A DNA stretch of 64,000 nt, from NCBI RefSeq assembly GCF_051020975.1, contig NC_135032.1:9672001-9736000 (forward strand). Reading direction: 5' to 3'. How positions within the stretch are numbered: position 1 is the stretch's first letter; the number at the start of each line of letters is the position of its first letter. Of this stretch, positions 56,901 to 64,000 are shown one piece after another. The notes under the pieces were generated by a model. The model did not search any database. It saw only the letters and a list, made by a program, of their open reading frames with translations, and was not told where the DNA came from. Source of the DNA: Osmia lignaria lignaria. Lineage: Eukaryota; Arthropoda; Insecta; Hymenoptera; Megachilidae. The position numbers and the translations under genes were made by a program.

Positions 56901-59900
56901 GATTTTATATTATCAGGACAGACTGAATAAGATTGCTGTTATGAAAATGAAGAAATGTAGAATTATTAAATATTTCCATCTTCCGATTGAGTATTTGTTA
57001 ATTAATAACACTGTAGTCGGAAATGATAGAATTTAAAGATTCAGCTTCTCCTAAGTATAGAATAATAATTCAATGAAACTGAGAATGTAAATTTAATGAA
57101 GAATTCTCAGGAAACTGTTCAAACCATTGTGATTAATTAAAATATTCCTTCCTAAATTACACAGAACTTAATATTTCATCCCCTAAAGGAAATAAAAATG
57201 AATTTTCTCATGAATAGACTTCAGAGATTTTATATCTAAAACTCATTTTAGAAAGGCAATTTCTACAGAAGAAGAATTCTAATTTCCAAAAACTCGACAA
57301 TTGTCATTGACAGAGAATACGATTCATAGGTGAAACAAGGGTGTCGCAATATGATTCCGCGTAACACAACGCTTGCGATATCTCACAAAGAGGTTTCCGG
57401 TGTAGAAGCAGGACGTTAATATACGTACTTTATCCGACTACGCGACAAAGTTAAATCCTCCGACTGAAGTCGTCTGTTCGCGTTGTTATACAGGTAGACA
57501 AGTTTCTTGGAATATTACGCACGCGCCTCTTGTTATCTCCCTTTTTCCTCGCACCCATTTTCAAAGGCAGGAGAAAAGGGGGTGTGAACGATAAAAAGGC
57601 AAAGAAAAAAATAATAGAACAAACGAGAAACGGGGATGATAAAGATGAGGAAGAAGAAAATAGAGAAAATTAGAGCATAAAAAAGGGTTGAAGAAATTAA
57701 GAACAAAAGAAATCATTGATAAGCTTAAATAAAAAGAAGGATGCAAGAGGCAAAATTAAGAGACAAAAAGAAAACTAATGACAAAAAAGAAGGAACGATT
57801 GATAAGGTTAAAAAAAAAAAAGAGGAAGGGTGCAAGAGAAAATTCAAGGGACAAAAATGTAGCTAACAAAACTCCTCTTCTTCTTCTCTGTCTAGACAAG
57901 TTTAAAAAAAGAAGAAAAAGGGGAAAGGGCGTAAAAAAAGAAGACGAATAAGGGGTGGCGTAGAAGAAGAGCGAGTCGAAGGACTTACGTGTGTACGTGA
58001 CCGGCAAAGAACTCGGTTTTCCATTTAGATGAGGCGAGAAGCTGTTCTGACTGTTACCAGCGTTCGCCTCGGGGGCGTAATCAAACGTGGCCAAAAAACC
58101 ACAGAGGAGGAAGCCCTCGATAAAGAGGAGTACGATCGCATGCGATACGTTGTTCCTCGTCATCCCTTCTTTCACGTGCTTTCTTCAGCCCTTCTCTACG
58201 CTAGAATCGAGCCGGTGAAATTACTCTGGGCTCCGGTACCCGGGGGGTGACTTTTCTTCTTTGGAACCCTCTTACCTCCCTCTATCAGCTCGACCACCTT
58301 AAACGTTCTCTCTGCTTTCTATGAATTTAACTTCGATTTCTCTTCGTTTCCTCTCCTCTATCTTTTCGGAGATTCATTGGTTCAAAGGCGGAAATATTCT
58401 TACCTTCTCGTCGTTTTTTTCTTTTCAAATTTAAACACCGACTGATTACACTTTTAAATACGATAAAAGATAAACAAGATCAGTTTGAGATGTAGCTGTA
58501 CTTGAATTAGCTTAACAGAGGCACCTTTGGTACGTTGGAAAGGAGGCTGCTGTGGTAACCGAGGCTTCGCTGTTTATTGGAATTCGATCTCCTAACTCAC
58601 ACGATACTCGATATCACAGTGTCGAGAGGATCGACATGCTTTTGCATCCAGAAACGAAGTCTATCCATGGTGGGGAGGTCTTTTGAATACTCGATAAAGA
58701 TCAGTGCCATCTGCTTAAAAAGCAAGAGGTCAGGGCAACTGGTTCGCGACTACCTTTGCCTCTTGCACACGCTTTAGAGTTGCAGGAAATTCCGAATGAC
58801 GCAGATTTGCAATGTAAAACTATTGTTCGAACGATCTCTTATTTATGCAATTATTCTTTTTTAAACAGCTCAGTTTCCATATTGTTAGAAAAAATTATAA
58901 AAAATTAGAAATCCGATGATTTAAAACAAAATTAGAAAAAATTAGAGATCCTAAAATCTAAATTAAAATTAGAAAAAATTAGGGATCCTAAGATTTGAAA
59001 CAAAATTAGAAAAAATTAGGGATCCTTAGATCTAAATTAAAATTAGAAAAAATTAGGGATCCTAAGATTTAAATTAAAATTAGAAAAAATTAGGGATCCT
59101 AAGATTTGAAATAAAATTAGAAAAAATTAGAGATCCTTAGATCTAAATTAAAATTAGAAAAAATTAGAGATCCTAAGATTTAAATTAAAATTAGAAAAAA
59201 TTAGGGATCCTTAGATCTAAATTAAAATTAGAAAAAATTAGAGATCCTAAGATTTAAATTAAAATTAGAAAAAATTAGGAATCCTAAGATTTGAAATAAA
59301 ATTAGAAAAAATTAGAGATCCTTAGATCTAAATTAAAATTAGAAGAAATTAGAGATCCTAAGATTTAAATTAAAATTAGAAAAAATTAGGGATCCTTAGA
59401 TCTAAATTAAAATTAGAAGAAATTAGAGATCCTAAGATTTAAATTAAAATTAGAAAAAATTAGGGATCCTTAGATCTAAATTAAAATTAGAAAAAATTAG
59501 GGATCCTAAGATTTAAATTAAAATTAGAAAAAATTAGGGATCCTTAGATCTAAATTAAAATTAGAAAAAATTAGGGATCCTAAGATTTAAATTAAAATTA
59601 GAAAAAATTAGGAATCCTAAGATTTGAAATAAAATTAGAAAAAATTAGAGATCCTTAGATCTAAATTAAAATTAGAAAAAATTAGAGATCCTAAGATTTA
59701 AATTAAAATTAGAAAAAATTAGGGATCCTAAGATTTGAAATAAAATTAGAAAAAATTAGAGATCCTTAGATCTAAATTAAAATTAGAAAAAATTAGAGAT
59801 CCTAAAATCTAAAACAAAATTAGAAAAAATTGGTGATCCTAAGATTTAAATTAAAATTAGAAGAAATTAGAGATCCTAAGATTCAAAATAAAATTAGAAA

Positions 59901-61847
59901 AATTTCGATATCATTTATAATAATTAATTCACCCGAGTTTCCTTCGGTTAGAAACTCTTTTGGGACGCGTTCTTAAGAGGAAGTGGCTTCTAGTTTCCGG
60001 TTATTAGCTTAAGCATCACGCGTTCCACGTGATCCAGCTGCTAAGCGTCGTTGGTAACGCGTAAATTTGCGTTTTACGCGTTTCAGGTGCGGGGGTCGCG
60101 AGCGAAGGAACTCTCATATCCGGAAAGTTCGTCGACGGTGTTCTTCGTTGGATAATGTTGGCGAGGAAACGCGTCGGGGTTGTTAATTCTCGGCTCTGCT
60201 TACATTTTGGAACGTAGTTTCAAACTAAACGACGTATACGATCGCGTTCTATTATTTTATGCTACCACACCTTTACTGTTTGATACGCAAACATTCTTCT
60301 TCATCTTTTTTATTTTCTCATATGTTCTGTATTTTTCTTTCTAAGAAAATAATCTTTAGAGAAAATGATATTTCAGCATTTGTCAATGTGTTAATTGATT
60401 AATTGATTAATTCATTATTATTAATTAAAAATATGCACATGTATTATTTTCGTGCAATTAGAAGGTATTATTTTTATTATTAGCTTTTAAATAGTGGAGT
60501 CTGGGTCAACTCAGAGAAATTAAAAATTCAATTAAAATTGGAGCTCTCTCCCTGGTCCGCCGTCTGAGGATTAAGTAGGGATCATTGATAACTGATAATA
60601 TAAATGATACCATAGCAGGAAAAGTTTCTTTTTTTGAATTTAATTATACGATATTAAATTTCCAATATCATCAATAATCCCCACAGCAGTCTCCATATTA
60701 ACATCAAAATAAAAAGATCTATTATCTCCTTGATGTTTAAAGAACGAGTCTCTCCTAAGGTTTCTTTCATTCTAGAGTCTAGAATCTACTCATTTCTCAG
60801 AGGGCGAATATAAATACGAAATTAAGTAAGTCGATTTTAATAATACTCACTCGGATAAACTTGCAACGATTCGCTGTTCGCCTTCTTGACGTGTCCCTTG
60901 CCATGGTTACCTGAAAGTTTAATTATTCGATTAGCAAAAAGTAAGAGTAGATATACGCGTGGCGCTCGGGAAATTTGTCCTCGAATTATTCGTCCTAGGA
61001 CACTGGATACACCTTTCTTTTCTCGTTACATTCTCCTTTGACTCGGAAATGAAAGCATATTGGTCTCCCGATGCCTCGAGCTTTTGTTCCAACCGGTAAA
61101 AGATCGAAAGGAATCCCTCGGCTACGAACACAACTGGGACTCCAAAGTGGAACGTAAGCGGATCTTTTTTTTTTCTTTCTTATTGGGACGTAAGACTGCA
61201 ATTTTATTCGTGTCCAGGATGGAAGGAGTTAAAAGAAAGAATGGGGTGAAACTTGGACCGCGGATAATTGCTTGTTTCCCTGATATCCCTTTCCCGAATA
61301 ATGATACAATTTATTTGTAAACGGGAAAAGAAATTGGCCATCTCAAACAAATAACAACAAATAAAAATTAATTATTCTCACCATTTGCTGTAACATACTT
61401 TTCATTTATATTTGAAAAATCCTACTCCTTTTATCCACAATTTACCTCTTCCCCTTTTAAATTTCAGATAATTAAAAATTTCCTTTTTCATAAATTCGTG
61501 TTAATAACGAGGAGAGGAATGATGGATCAGTGACGCGCTTCAGTCCGATGTAAATTCAGGGGAAAAAAAAATTATTCTACACCGGACAGAGTATAATTTT
61601 CAAAGTGACGAGACATCGGACCGTAGAAATATTTAACGATAACAAAAGTTGGGCTGCGCGCACTGATAATCCATGTCGTCCCATAATTCAGGGGCGTCGT
61701 TTCGCATGCACACTGACCTGTGAGATTTTTTAGTAAATTAGCGTTCGCCTCCGGCCCGTATGTCATCAACGTTCCCATTAGCACAATTAGGACGACTTGG
61801 ACGAAGAACAGCAGGCATATTTGTTGCTTTTGTATCGTCGAGAACAT
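44902..61847 (-). CDS. Rh50: Rh50-type ammonium/CO2 channel (Rhesus glycoprotein family)
   Basis: A multi-pass membrane channel for NH3/CO2. Isoform A exons: 61718-61847, 60851-60910, 53563-53749, 50885-51035, 49429-49576, 48506-48724, 48333-48415, 45368-45511, 45145-45313, 44902-45059 (482 residues). All junction phases fit. Diagnostic blocks in order: HVMIWIGFGFLMTFLRRYG, ADIAVATPLISMGALLGKT, DAGDSMFVHAFGAYFGMAVS with the first pore His, TVFLWLFWPSFN, MVHIQNSTLAGGVAVGT, SVLGYKYL, DTCGVHNLHGMPG with the second pore His, and the cytosolic tail EEQKFDDEVHWELEEE. There are eleven to twelve membrane segments as in the family. The start is the ATG at 61847. A second N-terminal exon (57989-58163) gives a 477-residue form. 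The gene is convergent with the THAP gene. Confidence 0.95.
45512..48332 (-). other. Rh50 2.8-kb intron
   Basis: No gene was recognised. A GC-richer patch at 45590-45800, containing GGGCTCTCCGGATACCCGC, and a second at 46860-47110 stand out. The frames at 46340-46549 and 47859-48098 are accidental. Near 48230-48260 the phrase TATATATACAAGGCGCCCT is duplicated. Confidence 0.5.
49986..50873 (+). repeat. Three tandem copies of a 296-bp unit
   Basis: Units start (TTATAGTCGG) at 49986, 50282 and 50578, exactly 296 bp apart, and differ by only a few bases (for example GGATAG versus GGAAAG, AGGCC versus AGTCC). Each ends GCATCCGTACTAGAAGG, and the last runs to within 12 bp of the Rh50 exon at 50885. 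It is a local, recent triplication inside an intron. Confidence 0.95.
51036..53562 (-). other. Rh50 2.5-kb intron, no gene seen
   Basis: AT-rich intron. No splice-compatible Rh exon, RNA gene or element with readable ends was found. The paired phrases TATTACCGGGC (about 52180) and GCCCGGTAATA (about 52305) form a weak inverted pair about 130 bp apart. Confidence 0.5.
53750..57988 (-). other. Rh50 4.2-kb intron between exon B and the common exon
   Basis: Mostly AT-rich. From about 57560 to 57960 the plus strand is a purine-rich (GA/AAG) tract of about 400 bp. Phrases around TCACTGGTGCAATTTATATG (about 54757) and its diverged partner near 55245 (TTGAGGCATTGCTGTGCCTG) suggest an old inverted repeat. 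No gene. Confidence 0.5.
57989..58163 (-). CDS. Rh50: Rh50 alternative first coding exon B (proximal)
   Basis: The ATG at 58163 opens MTRNNVSHAIVLLFIEGFLL, a membrane helix, then TFDYAPEANAGNSQNSFSPH and LNGKPSSLPVTYT, ending in phase 1 at GTAAGT (57988). Spliced directly to 53749 it reads TLYQDVHVM in frame. The loop motif YAPEANA parallels YGPEANA of exon A, so the two exons look like duplicated, mutually exclusive N-termini with separate promoters. Confidence 0.8.
58890..59911. repeat. 37-bp minisatellite, about 27 copies
   Basis: The unit is ATTAGAAAAAATTAGGGATC followed by CTAAGATTTAAATTAAA. GATCCT starts at 58984, 59021 and 59058, so the period is 37. Two alternating variants (CCTAAGATTTGAAA and CCTTAGATCTAAATT) give a partial higher-order dimer of 74 bp. 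Homogeneity is high in the centre and decays at both edges. It lies in the intron upstream of exon B. Confidence 0.95.
59912..60850 (-). other. Rh50 intron sequence between the array and the 60-bp exon
   Basis: No gene. A GC-richer block at 59960-60240 (ACGCGTTCCACGTGATC, GCGTTTTACGCGTTTCAGG) contrasts with the array and could hold a promoter or enhancer. Confidence 0.4.
60851..60910 (-). CDS. Rh50: Rh50 60-bp exon, used with exon A
   Basis: An AG acceptor (60911-60912) and GTGAGT donor bound a 60-bp phase 1-1 exon encoding the first extracellular loop to SLQVYP. Rh proteins usually have an aromatic/YP motif just before the FQDVHVM block, which this exon supplies. Confidence 0.8.
61718..61847 (-). 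CDS. Rh50: Rh50 first coding exon A (distal)
   Basis: It encodes MFSTIQKQQICLLFFVQVVL and the first membrane helix, then LMTYGPEANANLLKNLTG, ending in phase 1 at a GTCAGT donor (61717). It joins the 60-bp exon at 60851-60910 (NHGKGHVKKANSESLQVYP), whose last base completes the Met of MYQDVHVM in the common exon. The Asn-Leu-Thr in the loop is a potential N-glycosylation site. Confidence 0.85.
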
Positions 61848-63840
61848 TCCCTGTTAAAAGAAAGAATGCTTGATTAATTTAATCAGTCCGGAGAATGCAA
61901 TTGCATAATTATATTCATTTCATTCTGGCTACATTGCTCGTGAAACGAATGGTAGAACAAAAGAGGGTGTATAATTTGTAATTATTAAAAGTTCAGATTA
62001 TTTAGTAGATATTATCTGTCATTTTATCTATATTCTTCACCTGATAATTATTAATAAAATTAGTTTGCAAGCTGTAATTAATAGTGCAGTCATGCAATAA
62101 AAATGCATCCAACTTGCATAATCAAGTTGTCATATTTTTACCATTTTGATTATAATGGTGTTATATCTTCGGTCGAGGAAAGCTGCTCTCCGTTTTCACT
62201 GGCTGTCGATCATTTCATACAGTCGTCACTGATATGACACTATAGAATTTTTATTCTTTCGCGGTGTACCTTTATTTAAAATCACAAAAACACAACTTAT
62301 CACTTGAAATCATACCGAATTTCCACTAATATCACCTCCACTAATATCAAATCAATAAATACATAATTTTGACAGTAAACCACTGGAAAACTTTTAAACG
62401 TAGCGAAAATCTTTCCGATCGTGAACGTACGATGCGTCGAAATCGTTTTCGATATTCGTTTATCAGTTTTCTACGATACGCGGTTCAATTACATCGCGAT
62501 TGATCCCGATTGACCCGGTCGTCTAAATCTCCCCAACGGATATAAGCTATTCCCTTAATGCGAACGCCAGCATCGCGATCAACTGCGTCGTCTCGCGTCT
62601 GCAACGTGACATATAAAGGGGAATTATTATTGTTCGAGGATAATCGAATTCTCGACCGTCCGTAAAACAGGATCGTCAGGGATTAATAACCGATATTTCA
62701 TCGAACAGCGAAAGATAGAAATCGATCCTCGTGAGATGGTGATTTGTATATCCTCGTGAATTCCAGTGATTAATCGCCGATGGGTGTCTGATGGACACGC
62801 TTTTCGCGTTCATTCCGACGATAAACCATCGGGTTTTATGCGCAAGTACGTTCATTCGTGTAGTTTGTCATTTTGGAATTTCTAATATCGATGATTTTAT
62901 AAAGAAGATAACTATTGTGTCAGGTTTCAAAAATTTAGAAGAATTATTGAAAAGTTAAATGTTAAAAGAGTTAATCTGTTGATGCAGTTTAGCGATTAAT
63001 TAATAATCAGAGTAATCGATTCTTTTGTGAGGGATCAAAGAGACTTTGTGTCACGCGATTGTCAACCAAATCGCAATCACATGAATTAAAAATAAGCTTT
63101 AGCTTCGTCGACGTTGTTCGTTCACTTCAAAATGAATAACAAAAGAGTGGAAGTTTAGAAAATTGCAACAACAAAATAATTAAAAGAAATATGTGTCTTC
63201 AAAAGTTAATAATGAAATAATAATTTTTTATTGTAATACATGTACCTTTAGAAAAAGTGCCAATTTTTTAATAGAAGTTTTGAATTTGATTAAAGGATTA
63301 TATTGAAATATATAATGAATGAGAAATGTATACTCTAGCTATTGTTAAAAAATTATTCCACGATAGATGCGTTCATTGAAAGCTAAAACCGCATATTTAG
63401 AAGAGTTTAATGGCGCCCAGAATGAAAACTTCAGACACTGTTCCCGTTTCTATTATTTCTATAATGCAGCAAAGGAAAATGGGGGAAAAAAACAAAAAGA
63501 ATATATCGATATCTGGGTTTATCGCATGCGAGAAAGCTCTCGGATTCAATGGAAACTCGAACAGAGATGCTGAAAAACTTGCGTTATTTCGCTGCCAGGA
63601 AAATATCGAGCTCGTAATTCAAACCTTTAAACAAATCGTTCTCTTCCTTCGTTTTTTTCTGAGCTTCTATCATTATTTTCTACCCTTCTATATACGCGAA
63701 GATCGATACCAGAGAAACGAGTATCCTGTTGCTCAAAGTTGAATGGAAATGTTAAAAAAACTTGTGTGCTTCTCGATGCTTAAAAAAAATTTCACTATCC
63801 ATACTTCAAACTTTTAACCAAATGGTGTCTCCTTTTTTTT
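61848..63840. other. Rh50 upstream region
   Basis: AT-rich with a GC-richer, ATCGAT/CGATTG-rich section at 62400-62830 that is the best candidate for the distal promoter. A non-coding first exon cannot be excluded. The plus-strand frames at 63367-63742 overlap in two phases and show no domain. Confidence 0.4.
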
Positions 63841-63854
63841 GGTACCGTTTCTGA

Positions 63855-64000
63855 ATATTAGAATTTTAAGATATTGGAATTTTAGAATTTTGGAACTTTG
63901 AAATTTTAGAATTTTAAGATATTGGAATTTTAGAAGTTTGGAACTTTGAAATTTTAGAATTTTAAGATATTGGAATTTTAGGATTTTGGAACTTTGAAAT
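63855..64000 (+). repeat. 48-bp tandem repeat, runs off the window
   Basis: AAGATATTGGAATTTTAG starts at 63868, 63916 and 63964, period 48, each followed by TTTGGAACTTTGAAATTTTA. Internally it is built of shorter GAATTTTA-like steps. Confidence 0.9.

Noticed and set aside
58890..59911. CRISPR-like array
   Set aside because: Units are contiguous 37-bp repeats without unique spacers, in an animal intron. It is a minisatellite.

Overview
The window is AT-rich, intron-bearing animal DNA, almost certainly from an insect. The evidence is a replication-dependent histone quintet with insect-length H2A (124 aa) and H2B (123 aa), a single COMP-like thrombospondin, an Rh50-type ammonium transporter, CCTAA-type repeats and many insect-style DNA transposons. 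A hymenopteran is plausible, but the sequence alone does not fix the order.

Layout. 231-695: foldback repeat with telomere-like motifs at its centre. 1717-6476 (+): the 3' seven exons of a thrombospondin gene. 6858-8065: nested inverted-repeat elements and a transposon-derived ORF fragment. 8216-19744: one copy each of H1(-), H2B(-), H2A(+), H4(+) and H3(-), every one followed by the histone 3' stem-loop. The cluster is spread over 11.5 kb because small DNA transposons sit in nearly every spacer. 19915-34900: a transposon graveyard holding a copia remnant, nested inverted-repeat elements, scrambled PIF/Harbinger copies arranged as a large inverted repeat around a pogo-like element, and a P-element/THAP-type remnant. 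35175-38702 (+): a 12-exon EMSY orthologue (ENT domain). 41048-42021 (-): SmB (SNRPB), with an exon whose only coding content is the start codon. 42403-43178: element with long terminal inverted repeats and a Merlin/ISXO2-like transposase tail. 43881-44625 (+): a short four-exon THAP-domain gene related to the remnant at 33-34 kb. 44902-61847 (-): a complete Rh50 ammonium/CO2 channel gene with two alternative N-terminal modules and two intronic tandem arrays. 61848-64000: its upstream region, ending in a 48-bp tandem repeat.

The host genes are functionally unrelated to one another: extracellular matrix, chromatin, a chromatin regulator, splicing and membrane transport. Within the histone group, H2A/H2B share a divergent promoter and all five genes share the 3' processing signal, as expected for S-phase co-expression. 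The most interesting points are the frame-compatible alternative first exons of Rh50, the dissected transposon nests with readable target-site duplications, and the paired THAP/P-like copies. Gene models were built by hand from splice signals and frame continuity. Family names come from recognised motifs, not database searches.
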